Assembly: GCA_900767875.1 (NCBI GenBank)
Contig: CAAGAT010000054.1
Coordinates: 1-19,448 of the forward strand
DNA: 19,448 bases
DNA from: an uncultured Sutterella sp.
GTDB taxonomy: Bacteria; Pseudomonadota; Gammaproteobacteria; Burkholderiales; Burkholderiaceae_F
Direction: 5' to 3'
The position numbers were made by a program, and so were the translations under genes. The notes beneath the pieces were generated by a model. It did no database searches, was not told the origin of the DNA, and saw only the letters and a list, made by a program, of their open reading frames with translations. Positions 7,617-14,989 of the stretch are shown in pieces (position 1 is the first letter of the stretch; each line of letters opens with the position of its first letter).

Positions 7617-8545
7617 TGCAGACAAAACCGCGTGCCCTGATGCTGCTCGGCCCGACGGCCTGCGGCAAGACGGCCCTTTCGCTGTCGTTGGCCAAGCGAT
7701 TGCCCGTGGAGATCATCTCGGTGGATTCGGCCCTGGTGTACCGCGGCATGGACATCGGCTCGGCCAAGCCGAGCCTGCGGGAAAGGGAGGGGGTGCCGCA
7801 CCACCTCATCGACATCCTCGAAATTGAGGAGAGCTACAGCGCCGCGGCCTTTGCCGCCGACGCCGAGCGTCTGATCGGGGAGAGTCACGCGCGCGGCCGC
7901 TATCCGCTTCTGGTCGGGGGCACGATGCTTTACGCTAAGGCTCTGCGCGAGGGCATGGACGAGAGCCCGGTGACCGATCCGGCGGTGCGCGCACGGGTGA
8001 CGGCCGAGGGCGAAGCGCTGGGCTGGCCCGCCATGCACGAGAAACTCTCACAGGTCGACCCCGTGACGGCCGCGCGTCTGGCACCCAACGACAAGCAGCG
8101 CATCGGGCGGGCCCTGGAAGTGTTTGAAGTCACCGGCAAGCCCCTCTCGAGTCTGCACACGGGGCAAAAGGCTTACGACCCGACGATTGCGGTGGCCGCG
8201 CTTTTTCCGCAGGAGCGCAGCAAACTGCACGAGATGATCGGCAAGCGGTTTGACGCGATGCTGCAAAACGGGTTGCTCGACGAGATGCGCGCGCTCATGG
8301 CCCGCCCGGGTTTTGACGAGGCGCTGCCGAGCATGCGCGCCGTGGGCTACCGGCAGGCTATTGACTACCTCAAGGGCCGCTGCACGTACGAGGCCTTCGT
8401 CGAAGCGGGCAAGGCGGCCACACGGCAGCTGGCCAAGCGGCAGATCACCTGGCTGCGCTCAATGCCGGGCGTTGTGACGGTTGACCCGTACGCGATGGCG
8501 CTCGATGACATCGAGGCGCAGCTGCTCCATTTGATCGGCGCCTGA
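7616..8545 (+). CDS. miaA: tRNA dimethylallyltransferase
   Basis: Adds a dimethylallyl group to the N6 of adenosine 37 in tRNAs reading U-starting codons, the first step to ms2i6A; cytoplasmic. The 309-residue protein opens with a P-loop, GPTACGKT (12-19), then ISVDSALVYRGMDIGSAKP (substrate binding with the catalytic Asp), the VPHHLIDI segment, VGGTMLYAKAL, and the C-terminal RQLAKRQITWLR helix that contacts tRNA. The start is the ATG in TGATG, sharing its A with the mutL stop, which suggests translational coupling. The mutL-miaA order is conserved across Proteobacteria. Here the next gene is a LarE-like protein where gamma-proteobacteria have hfq. Confidence 0.96.
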   Translation: MQTKPRALMLLGPTACGKTALSLSLAKRLPVEIISVDSALVYRGMDIGSAKPSLREREGVPHHLIDILEIEESYSAAAFAADAERLIGESHARGRYPLLVGGTMLYAKALREGMDESPVTDPAVRARVTAEGEALGWPAMHEKLSQVDPVTAARLAPNDKQRIGRALEVFEVTGKPLSSLHTGQKAYDPTIAVAALFPQERSKLHEMIGKRFDAMLQNGLLDEMRALMARPGFDEALPSMRAVGYRQAIDYLKGRCTYEAFVEAGKAATRQLAKRQITWLRSMPGVVTVDPYAMALDDIEAQLLHLIGA

Positions 8546-8562
8546 GCCGAATCCAAAAGACC

Positions 8563-9423
8563 ATGACGAGTCAAGAGCAAAAGGCGGCGGACAGGCCCCA
8601 CGAAGAGGCCGATGTGGCGGCGGCGCTTGCGCGCCTCAAAGCGCGCCTTGCGGCCATTGCCCGCGACGGGAATCTTTCGATTGCCTACTCGGGCGGATTG
8701 GACAGCCGGTTTCTGGCGTTCTTTGCCAAGCAAAACGGCTTTGAGGTGGAGCTGTTGCACGCGCAAAGCGCACACATCTCGCGCGAGGAGACGCAGGAGG
8801 CGATCGGCCGGGCCGCAGCCATGGGCCTGACGGTGCGCTGCATCCGGCCCGATCTGCCCGACCCGATGCGGCTCGCACGGGCGCTGCGCGATCGCTGCTA
8901 CGTGTGCAAAAAGGCGATTTTCACGGTATTGCTCAAAGAGGCGCACGCGCCCTTGTGCGACGGCAGCAACGCCAGCGACGCGCTGGTGTTTCGACCGGGC
9001 AGCCGCGCCATCTCCGAATTGGGGGTGGGCACGCCCCTAGCGGATGCGGGCTTGAGCAAACCGATGATTCGGCAGGCGGCCGCGGCCCTGGGCCTATCGG
9101 ACCCTCAGCAGCCCGCCCGGCCCTGCCTGCTCACGCGCTTTGACTATGGCGACGCGCCCGATCCGGTGCGACTCGATCTGACGCAGCGCGCCGAGGCGTT
9201 TTTGGACACCTTGCCGGCGCTCAAGGCCGGTTTCCGGTTGCGTTGGTTGGGGCCCGTGCCTCTGCTGCATGTGAGCGCCGCCAATGGCCTGTCTGCGCAG
9301 CAGATGCAGGCCGTACGCACGGCCCTGATTTCAGCGTTTCCGGCCTTGGAAAACGTGCGAATTGAGGCTCTGAGAGAGCTTTCGGGCTGGTTTGACCGCG
9401 TGCGCCCAAACGAGGGCCATTAG
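8563..9423 (+). CDS. Divergent LarE-like PP-loop sulfur transferase
   Basis: A 286-residue PP-loop ATPase resembling LarE, which donates cysteine sulfur to build the nickel-pincer cofactor of lactate racemase. Visible LarE-type features are the PP-loop SGGLDS (43-48), the RCYVCK motif (111-116), DGSNASDALVFRPG (133-146), ELGVGTPLADAGLSKPMIR (152-170) and PCLLTRFDYG (187-196). C188 there is at the place of the sacrificial cysteine. The C-terminal part is unlike classical LarE: the usual RVRxHGxxARIEV stretch reads RLRWLGPVPLLHVSA, keeping Arg-x-Arg but losing the Glu. No larA, larB or larC is in the window. It follows miaA by 17 bases and its stop overlaps the maf stop by four bases. PP-loop identity is secure; true pincer-cofactor function is uncertain, and another sulfur-transfer role is possible. 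Confidence 0.8.
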   Translation: MTSQEQKAADRPHEEADVAAALARLKARLAAIARDGNLSIAYSGGLDSRFLAFFAKQNGFEVELLHAQSAHISREETQEAIGRAAAMGLTVRCIRPDLPDPMRLARALRDRCYVCKKAIFTVLLKEAHAPLCDGSNASDALVFRPGSRAISELGVGTPLADAGLSKPMIRQAAAALGLSDPQQPARPCLLTRFDYGDAPDPVRLDLTQRAEAFLDTLPALKAGFRLRWLGPVPLLHVSAANGLSAQQMQAVRTALISAFPALENVRIEALRELSGWFDRVRPNEGH

Positions 9424-10055
9424 CGCGCCGCGCACGCGGGCAGCAGGTCGGGGGCGACCTGCGCCAGAAGCTTGGCCGTTTCAAAGACGGGCAGTCCCAT
9501 GATGCCCGAGTAGCTGCCTTCGATGCGCTCGATAAAGAGCCCGGCCAGGCCCTGCACGGCATAGCCGCCCGCCTTGTCGTAGGGCTCGTCCGTGGTGATG
9601 TAGGCTTCGATCTGCGCTTGGGTGAGGTCGGCAAAGGTCACATGCGAGACGCTTACGGCCAAATGCAGCCGATCGCTTGCGCCGTCGCCCACGGCCACGG
9701 CGGTGCGCACTTCGTGCGTGCGGCCCGAGAGGCGCCGCATGAACGCGCGGGCCTGCTCACGGCTTTCGGGCTTGCCGAGAATGTCCCCCTCGCAGATGAC
9801 GACCGTGTCGGCGGCCAGCACGGGAAGGGGCGGCAGATGTTCGGCGGCGATGCGCCGCAGCGCCTGACGGGCTTTGTCCGAGGCCGTGCGCACGACGTAG
9901 TCGGCGGCCGACTCGCCCGCAAGCTGCGTCTCGTCGCCCTCAAAGGCGGTGAGGGTGGCCGGACCGGCGTGGATCACGGCCAGATCCTTGATGCCCATGC
10001 CCGCGAGGATTTCGCGGCGGCGGGGACTTTTGCTGGCCAGATATAAAACGGGCAT
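9420..10055 (-). CDS. maf: Maf-family nucleotide pyrophosphatase (dTTP/UTP type likely)
   Basis: Housecleaning enzyme that hydrolyses non-canonical or excess nucleoside triphosphates to monophosphates. It is 211 residues with LASKSPRRREIL (6-17), AADTVV (81-86, catalytic D83), GKPES (94-98), the THEV segment, and DEPYDKAGGYAVQG (156-169) leading to IERIEGSYSGIMGLP (176-189). The KAGGYAIQG-type signature is that of the YhdE subgroup, which prefers dTTP and UTP over 7-methyl-GTP. It starts three bases after the rlmH stop, so it is the last gene of the nadD-rsfS-rlmH-maf string. The rng gene that usually follows in Burkholderiales is missing here, replaced by the convergent LarE-like gene. Confidence 0.93.
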   Translation of the reverse strand: MPVLYLASKSPRRREILAGMGIKDLAVIHAGPATLTAFEGDETQLAGESAADYVVRTASDKARQALRRIAAEHLPPLPVLAADTVVICEGDILGKPESREQARAFMRRLSGRTHEVRTAVAVGDGASDRLHLAVSVSHVTFADLTQAQIEAYITTDEPYDKAGGYAVQGLAGLFIERIEGSYSGIMGLPVFETAKLLAQVAPDLLPACAAR

Positions 10056-10058
10056 GAC

Positions 10059-10529
10059 TCAGACGCGGTGGTAGGGGTGATTGACCAGAAGCGACCAGGC
10101 GCGGTAGATCTGCTCGGTCAGCAGCACGCGCGCAAAGGCGTGCGGCAGCGTCATCGAGGACAGGCGCAGCATCATGCGCGCCTTGCTCTTGAGGGCCGGA
10201 TCGAGGCCGTCGGCCCCGCCGATCACAAACGTGACGTTGCTGCCTTCGTTTTTCCAGCCGACGATCTTCTTGGCAAAGTCGACGGTCGTCATGTCGCGGC
10301 CGTGCTCGTCCATCGCCACGACGATGTCGCCCGCGGGCACGGCCCGCTCGATGCGTTCGGCCTCCAGGGCCATCACCTGCGCGACGGGCTTGCCGCCCGT
10401 GCGCGGTTCGGCCTTGATTTCCTTGACCGAGACGGTGAAGTCGCGCGGAAAGCGCCCGAGATAATCCTCAACGGCCGTCTGCGCCCAGGCGGGCAGCTTC
10501 TGATTGACGGCCACGATGGTGATGTGCAT
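10059..10529 (-). CDS. rlmH: 23S rRNA (pseudouridine1915-N3)-methyltransferase RlmH
   Basis: SPOUT-fold dimeric methyltransferase that methylates pseudouridine 1915 of 23S rRNA on the 70S ribosome using S-adenosylmethionine. At 156 residues it matches the family exactly. Visible features are the ALDE-like VAMDEHGRD (71-79), the trefoil-knot cofactor loop FVIGGADGLD (101-110), LSSMTLPHAFARVLLTEQIYRAW (123-145) and the C-terminal HPYHR (151-155) required for activity. It lies 28 bases after rsfS and 3 bases before maf, all on the minus strand, a conserved cluster linking ribosome assembly genes. Confidence 0.96.
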   Translation of the reverse strand: MHITIVAVNQKLPAWAQTAVEDYLGRFPRDFTVSVKEIKAEPRTGGKPVAQVMALEAERIERAVPAGDIVVAMDEHGRDMTTVDFAKKIVGWKNEGSNVTFVIGGADGLDPALKSKARMMLRLSSMTLPHAFARVLLTEQIYRAWSLLVNHPYHRV

Positions 10530-10557
10530 GACGACTACCTAAGTCAAGAAGGGGCGA

Positions 10558-10956
10558 TCAGGCCTCGGGGGAGGCGGGGGCGTGGGCGCTTTTTTCCTGC
10601 AGGCTCTTGAGGTAGGCCGACACGTCGAGCGAGTCGGGTCCCCAGAGCTCTTCGAGGTTGTAGTAGGCGCGCATGGTCGGCTGCATGCAGTGCACGACCA
10701 CTTCGCCGCAGTCGACGAGCACCCATTCGCCCGTGTCGCTGCCCTCAAGGCCGCTTACCTTGCCGCCGGCTTCGCGCACGGCGCGGGTGACGGCCACACC
10801 GAGGGCGCGGGTCTGGCGGTTGCTCGTGCCCGAGCACACGACGACGCGGGTAAAGGCGCTCGTTTTGCCCGTGGTGTCAAAGACTACGATGTCGCGGGCC
10901 TTGACGTCGTCCAGGGCGTTGACGATGACGGTAAGCAGTTCTTCTGTTTTGAGCAT
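10558..10956 (-). CDS. rsfS: Ribosomal silencing factor RsfS
   Basis: Binds protein uL14 of the large subunit and blocks subunit joining in starvation or stationary phase, slowing translation. It has 132 residues from ATG 10956, with AAGGA correctly spaced upstream. The family core is visible: LDDVKARDIVVFD (15-27), CSGTSNRQTRA (41-51), and EWVLVDCGEVVVHCMQPTMRAYYNLEELW, which spans about 77-105. A start further upstream is open but would add about 30 residues that match nothing in the family. Gene order nadD-rsfS-rlmH is typical of Proteobacteria. Confidence 0.94.
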   Translation of the reverse strand: MLKTEELLTVIVNALDDVKARDIVVFDTTGKTSAFTRVVVCSGTSNRQTRALGVAVTRAVREAGGKVSGLEGSDTGEWVLVDCGEVVVHCMQPTMRAYYNLEELWGPDSLDVSAYLKSLQEKSAHAPASPEA

Positions 10957-11000
10957 GTTGTCCTTATAGGCAGTGTGTGCGGGAGGGTTTCCCGCGGTTT

Positions 11001-11669
11001 TCAGTAGGCGTTTTTCTCGGCAATGAGGCGCGCCACGGCCGTGGGCAGCCACGTTTCGAGCGATTTGAACGCCTCGGTTCGGTCGAGCGTGGCAAAACGC
11101 TCGCGGATTTTTGTTGAGCTCGCCGGATGCGCTGCGATGTCAAAAACCGTCAGGCTCCCGCTCGGCGTGACCGTGAGCCTGACGGGCTCAACGCGCCGGG
11201 GTGCGGCAAAGTGCTCGACCTCGGGCACGGCCGCCTTCATGAGGCCGCCGCGCGTGCACACGGCCACGTGCACGTAGTCGAAAAGCTCGCGCCAGTGCCG
11301 CCACGTGTGAAAGTTTTCCCATTGATCGGCTCCGATGAGCAGCACCAGGGGCAGGGCCAGTCCCACGTCCCGGCGCAGCTCGCGCACCGTGTCGATCGTG
11401 TAGGTCGGCCCCGTACGCTCGAGTTCCTTGGTGCAGATGCCGAAACGCTCGTTGCCCGCGACGGCCGCCTGCAGCAGCTGCAGGCGAACGGCCACGGGGG
11501 TGGACACCGACTTTTGCCAGGGCCGGGGCGCGGGCACAAAGTCCACGCGCTGAAGTCGCAGCGCCTCGAGCGCACCGCGCGCGACCGCCAGATGCCCGTT
11601 GTGCACGGGATCGAAGCTGCCGCCCAAAAGTCCGATGCCGCGGCGCATGCCGCAAATCTCGTTGGCCAT
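11001..11669 (-). CDS. nadD: Nicotinate-nucleotide adenylyltransferase
   Basis: Transfers AMP from ATP to nicotinate mononucleotide, giving deamido-NAD in the common route to NAD. The 222-residue protein shows the nucleotidyltransferase signature GGSFDPVHNGH (16-26), FVPAPRPWQKS, TYTIDTVRELR, LLIGADQWENFHTW and SSTKIRE (184-190), which stands for the ISSTxIR motif. Two starts are possible: ATG 11669, used here, or ATG 11648, which begins just before RRGIGLLGG and is preceded by a weak GAG. Neither has a strong ribosome-binding site. It is followed by rsfS after 44 bases. Confidence 0.95.
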   Translation of the reverse strand: MANEICGMRRGIGLLGGSFDPVHNGHLAVARGALEALRLQRVDFVPAPRPWQKSVSTPVAVRLQLLQAAVAGNERFGICTKELERTGPTYTIDTVRELRRDVGLALPLVLLIGADQWENFHTWRHWRELFDYVHVAVCTRGGLMKAAVPEVEHFAAPRRVEPVRLTVTPSGSLTVFDIAAHPASSTKIRERFATLDRTEAFKSLETWLPTAVARLIAEKNAY

Positions 11670-11719
11670 AAAAATGTCGTGTGCGCCGCCTGCGGTCTGC
11701 CCGCCGGCGGCCGTTGTGA

Positions 11720-12331
11720 TCAGCGCGTAAGCTGCGTGGTGAACACTTCGTTCACCTTGCCGTCTTTTTCGTGCGCGCCCACCCAGACGTATTCGGTGTA
11801 GTGCGTGCCGTCGTACTCGTAGCCGCGGCGCGAGACCCAGAAGTACCAGCCCTGCTCGTCGTGGGCGCTGGCCGGGCCGATGTCGCCCGTGATCTCACGG
11901 ATCGTCATGCCGCTTTGAATGCGCGACAAAAAGACGGGCTCAAAGTGCGCCGTCAGTTTCCCGCATGCCGAGGGCTCTTCAAACGAGCCCGGCGACATCT
12001 GCACTTCGGTGACGGTTTCCTGACCCGTGGCGATGAACCACAGGCGCAGGGGCGAGGCCTGATCGTGGCTTTGCACGCACACCCAGCGCCGCCCGTCCGA
12101 GTCGGTGTGCACGCGCGAGCCCGCGATGGCCGCCACGTCCGACAGACGCGACTGCTCGAGCACGACGACCGTGTCGCCGAGCAGCACGGGGGTGGCCGGG
12201 GACACCGTGTAGGTGCTGCGCGCCTGCAAAAGGGTGCTCGGGTACCCGAACGGCTCGTCGGAGGCAAAAGCGGGCCAAGCCGCTGCCGTGAGCGCGGCGC
12301 AGAGAGCAAAAAGGGCTGAAGTGCGCTTCAA
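11720..12331 (-). CDS. Exported protein of unknown function
   Basis: Not recognised. The best start is TTG 12331, preceded by AGG at nine bases, which yields 203 residues beginning with a classic signal peptide: KR, a hydrophobic ALFALCAALTAAAWP stretch, and AFA before a predicted cleavage near residue 23. An ATG at 12391 would put a poor 20-residue extension ahead of the signal. The mature part has only two or three cysteines, no further membrane segment, and a C-terminal region (IQSGMTIREITGDIG, then WYFWVSRRGYEYDGTHYTEYVW). Its GMT-x-EI and following beta-strand pattern faintly recall the BamE/SmpA fold. Location is probably periplasmic or outer-membrane associated. It sits where related genomes carry hemF, between purD and nadD. 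Confidence 0.75.
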   Translation of the reverse strand: MKRTSALFALCAALTAAAWPAFASDEPFGYPSTLLQARSTYTVSPATPVLLGDTVVVLEQSRLSDVAAIAGSRVHTDSDGRRWVCVQSHDQASPLRLWFIATGQETVTEVQMSPGSFEEPSACGKLTAHFEPVFLSRIQSGMTIREITGDIGPASAHDEQGWYFWVSRRGYEYDGTHYTEYVWVGAHEKDGKVNEVFTTQLTR

Positions 12332-12424
12332 AGTGTTCGGGCCTAAAGCAAAAGGATTTGACGGTGCGCCCCGCGCCGGTCCGCGGCACATTTGGGTGCG
12401 CGGGCGGCGGAGCGCTTCAGAGCG
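12332..12424. other. Short spacer between purD and the exported-protein gene
   Basis: A 93-base GC-rich gap in which I see no strong promoter or terminator. A small dyad, CGCT/AGCG, follows the purD stop on the minus strand and lacks a T-run, so transcription probably continues from purD into the downstream genes. Confidence 0.3.
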
Positions 12425-13705
12425 TCACAGGGCGCGATAGCCGATATCGCGTCGCTTCTGCACGCCGTCAAAGTGTACCTGATCGGCCGTGCGGTACGCG
12501 GCGTCATGGGCCTCTTTCAAAGTATCGCCCAGACCGACGACACAAAGCACGCGACCGCCCGAGACGACGATGCGGCCCTGTTCATCGTTGGCCGTGCCCG
12601 CGTGAAAGATCACCGAGTCGTCCGTTTCGGGCGCCAGGCCCGTGATCACGGCACCCTTTTCGGGGTGTTCCGGATAGCCGCGGGCCGCCAGCACCACGCC
12701 CAGAGCCGAGCGGCTGTCGTATTCAATGCCGCCGCGGGTGATGTCGCCGGCGGCGGCCGCCGCCAGGGTCTTGGCAAAGCCCGACTTGATGCGGCTCATA
12801 ATGGGCTGCGTTTCCGGGTCGCCCATGCGGCAGTTGAATTCGAGGGTCTTGACGGTGGTCTTGCCCAGGTTGTCCTTACCGATCATCAGGCCGGCGTACA
12901 AAAAGCCCGTGTAGACGATGCCGTCTTCGGCCATGCCGCGCACGGTCGGCTCGATGATTTCGCGCATCGTCTTTTCATAGACTTCGTCGGTGACGCACGG
13001 CGCGGGCGAGTAGGCTCCCATGCCGCCCGTGTTGGGCCCCTTGTCGCCGTCCAAAAGGCGCTTGTGGTCCTGGCTCGTGGCCAGCGGCAGCACGTTCTTG
13101 CCGTCGACCATGACGATAAAGCTCGCTTCTTCGCCTTCGAGGAACTCTTCGATGACCACGCGCGCGCCCGCCTGGCCGAACTTGTGGCCCGAGAGCATGT
13201 CGTCGACGGCCGCGTGAGCCTCCTCTTCGGTCATGGCGACCACGACGCCCTTGCCCGCGGCCAGACCGTCGGCCTTGATCACGATCGGGGCGCCCTTGGC
13301 GCGGATGTATTCATGGGCCTTGGTCGGATCGGTAAAGCTTTCGTACTCGGCCGTGGGAATGCCCTTGCGCTTCATGAAGGCCTTGGCGAAGTCCTTGGAG
13401 CTTTCGAGCTGGGCGGCCTCCTTGGTCGGGCCGAAGATGGCCAGACCGGCGGCGCGGAAAACGTTGACCACGCCCTTGGACAGGGGCGCTTCGGGGCCGA
13501 CGACCGTCAGATCGATTTTGTTTTCAAGCGCCCAGTTGCGCAGCGCCTCGATGTCGCTGATGGGCAGGTTTTCCAGGCGCGGATCCGCGGCCGTTCCGGC
13601 GTTGCCCGGGGCAACCCAAACCTTGTCGACGCCTTCGGATTTGGCAAGACGCCAGGCCAGCGCGTGCTCGCGGCCGCCGCTGCCGATCACTAAAACCTTA
13701 GTCAC
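12425..13705 (-). CDS. purD: Phosphoribosylamine-glycine ligase (GAR synthetase)
   Basis: ATP-grasp ligase that joins glycine to phosphoribosylamine in the second step of de novo purine synthesis. Its 426 residues include the N-terminal VLVIGSGGREHAL (4-16), PGNAGT, VVGPEAPLSKG, the ATP-grasp VIKADGLAAGKGV, TSQDHKRLLDGDKGPNTGGM with GAYSPAP, and LEFNCRMGDPETQ near the metal site. GTG 13705 is chosen as start because GGAGAG lies eight bases upstream and the protein then begins MTKVLVIGSGG like the family. Longer in-frame starts run back into the yebC terminator. In Burkholderiales purD normally follows yebC, as it does here. Confidence 0.96.
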   Translation of the reverse strand: MTKVLVIGSGGREHALAWRLAKSEGVDKVWVAPGNAGTAADPRLENLPISDIEALRNWALENKIDLTVVGPEAPLSKGVVNVFRAAGLAIFGPTKEAAQLESSKDFAKAFMKRKGIPTAEYESFTDPTKAHEYIRAKGAPIVIKADGLAAGKGVVVAMTEEEAHAAVDDMLSGHKFGQAGARVVIEEFLEGEEASFIVMVDGKNVLPLATSQDHKRLLDGDKGPNTGGMGAYSPAPCVTDEVYEKTMREIIEPTVRGMAEDGIVYTGFLYAGLMIGKDNLGKTTVKTLEFNCRMGDPETQPIMSRIKSGFAKTLAAAAAGDITRGGIEYDSRSALGVVLAARGYPEHPEKGAVITGLAPETDDSVIFHAGTANDEQGRIVVSGGRVLCVVGLGDTLKEAHDAAYRTADQVHFDGVQKRRDIGYRAL

Positions 13706-13749
13706 GAATACTCTCCGTTGCCTGCCGCCCGATCGAGCGCACAGGGATG

Positions 13750-13796
13750 GTGGAAAAAGATAAGAAAAGCTTGCAGGCAATTTTACCTGCAAGCTT
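13750..13796 (-). terminator. Rho-independent terminator after yebC
   Basis: A perfect 11-bp inverted repeat (AAGCTTGCAGG at 13767-13777, CCTGCAAGCTT at 13786-13796) with an 8-base loop. Read on the minus strand it is followed by a T-rich tail, TTTTCTTATCTTTTT. It lies 49 bases after the yebC stop and separates yebC from purD, leaving only about 45 bases for a purD promoter. Confidence 0.9.
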
Positions 13797-13845
13797 CTTT
13801 GCTCGGGCCCGCGCCTTTACGGGCCGGGCGTGCCTAAAGCGAAAA

Positions 13846-14589
13846 TCAGGCCTCTTCGGGCTCTTCGAACACGGCGCTCGTGTAGACGTTGCTCACGTCG
13901 TCGAGGTCTTCGAGCGCGTCGATGAGCTTTTGCATCTTGGCCGCGTCTTCGCCCTTGAGTTCGATTTCGTTGAGCGGCTTCATCGTGATTTCGGAGGAAA
14001 CCGGATTGAGGCCGGCCTTTTCAAAGGCCTTGGAGACGGCGTCAAAGGCGGACGGATCGCAGATCACTTCGATCGAGCCGTCTTCGGGATCGGTCACCAC
14101 GTCGTCGGCACCGGCTTCGAGAGCCGTTTCCATCACGGCGTCTTCGCTCGTGCCCGGGGCAAAGAGGAATTCGCCGCAGTGACGGAACTGGAAGGCCACC
14201 GAACCTTCGGTGCCCATGTTGCCGCCGTGCTTGGACAGGGCGTGACGCACGTCGGCCACCGTACGGGTGCGGTTGTCGGTCGTGCAGTCGACGATCAGGC
14301 TGGCGCCGCCGATGCCGTAGCCTTCGTAGCGCACTTCTTCGTAGTTGACGCCTTCGAGCTGGCCGGTGCCCTTGAGGATGGCATTCTGAATGGTGTCCTT
14401 GGGCACGTTGCCGTCGCGAGCCTTGGAAATGGCCAGACGCAGACGCGAATTCATGTCGGGATCGCCGCTGCCGCCCACGCGCGCGGCCACGATGATTTCA
14501 CGCACAAGCTTGGTCCAGAGGTTGGAGCGCTTGGCATCCTGACGGCCCTTACGATGCTGAATATTGGCCCATTTGGAATGTCCGGACAT
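13846..14589 (-). CDS. yebC: YebC/PmpR-family regulator or translation factor
   Basis: A 247-residue member of the YebC/TACO1 family. Members have been described as DNA-binding regulators (PmpR) and more recently as ribosome-associated factors that relieve stalling at proline runs. The N-terminus MSGHSKWANIQHRKGRQDAKR is the invariant family opening, followed by LVREIIVAAR, GNVPKDTIQNAI, EEVRYEGYGIGGASLIVDCTTDNRTRT, KHGGNMGTEGSVAFQF and an acidic C-terminal domain ending EEPEEA. The ATG has AAGGA about ten bases upstream. It is the first gene of the minus-strand block and ends in its own terminator. Family assignment is very secure; the exact biochemical role is not settled from sequence. Confidence 0.96.
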   Translation of the reverse strand: MSGHSKWANIQHRKGRQDAKRSNLWTKLVREIIVAARVGGSGDPDMNSRLRLAISKARDGNVPKDTIQNAILKGTGQLEGVNYEEVRYEGYGIGGASLIVDCTTDNRTRTVADVRHALSKHGGNMGTEGSVAFQFRHCGEFLFAPGTSEDAVMETALEAGADDVVTDPEDGSIEVICDPSAFDAVSKAFEKAGLNPVSSEITMKPLNEIELKGEDAAKMQKLIDALEDLDDVSNVYTSAVFEEPEEA

Positions 14590-14915
14590 TTTGATTCAAT
14601 CCTTGTTGTTCTTACGATTTGATCGTGTTGAGAAAACGCTTTGGTCCGCCGTTCTGGCGGGGCGATCGTGCCGATGCGGCCTTACCTTGCAAGGCCGTCT
14701 TATTCGGGGAAAACGCGCCTTGACACGTTGGTCGGTGCGTGGCCCGGCGGCGGAAAACAACGAATTTTAATCACTTTTCGCGCCGGCAGAAAACGACGAG
14801 CCCACCGCCGTGGGGCGCGGCCGGTGCCGATGGGTCTTGCCGAAGGACGCTCACGCAGGCGGAACACAAACCCCGGCCAAACGTGCCCGAAAGCATGCGG
14901 CGCAGGGCATTTTCC

Positions 14916-14943
14916 GGGGTTGGGCGGGGTGGGGCGCCGGGGG
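14916..14943 (+). promoter_or_regulatory. G-quadruplex-type G-run tract
   Basis: Five runs of three to five G (14916-14919, 14922-14924, 14926-14929, 14931-14934, 14939-14943), separated by 2, 1, 1 and 4 bases, meet the usual definition of a quadruplex-forming sequence. It occupies the place where a minus-35 element would sit for the adjacent minus-10. Folding is an inference. Confidence 0.6.
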
Positions 14944-14951
14944 TACTGCCT

Positions 14952-14957
14952 TATAAT
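14952..14957 (+). promoter_or_regulatory. Candidate minus-10 element of the WYL regulator operon
   Basis: A perfect TATAAT 33 bases before the start codon. The region 16-19 bases upstream is G-rich and has no TTGACA-like hexamer, so the promoter may need an activator or be modulated by the G-tract. Transcription would start near 14964. Confidence 0.55.
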
Positions 14958-14989
14958 GAGGGAACCACAAAATATTTTCTCGGATTGAG

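Larger units (their letters stand above)
14590..14989. other. 400-base intergenic region between yebC and the WYL regulator gene
   Basis: No gene supported. It contains small hairpins CCGCC/GGCGG (14646-14660) and CGGCCTT/AAGGCCG (14677-14683 with 14691-14697, 7 bp perfect, no T-run). An AT-rich island near 14756-14778 follows, then a dense G-run tract (14916-14943) directly before a consensus minus-10. It must also hold the promoter of yebC on the minus strand, which I could not place with confidence. Confidence 0.45.

Noticed and set aside
10957..11052. Longer RsfS starting inside nadD
   Set aside because: The N-terminal extension matches nothing, and a good ribosome-binding site precedes the ATG at 10956.
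12392..13693. Large plus-strand open frame opposite purD
   Set aside because: It has a His/Arg/Ala-rich low-information translation, while purD on the other strand has every ATP-grasp motif.
14677..14697. Terminator at the 7-bp CGGCCTT/AAGGCCG hairpin
   Set aside because: No T-run follows on either strand and it lies upstream of both flanking genes, so it is not in a terminating position.
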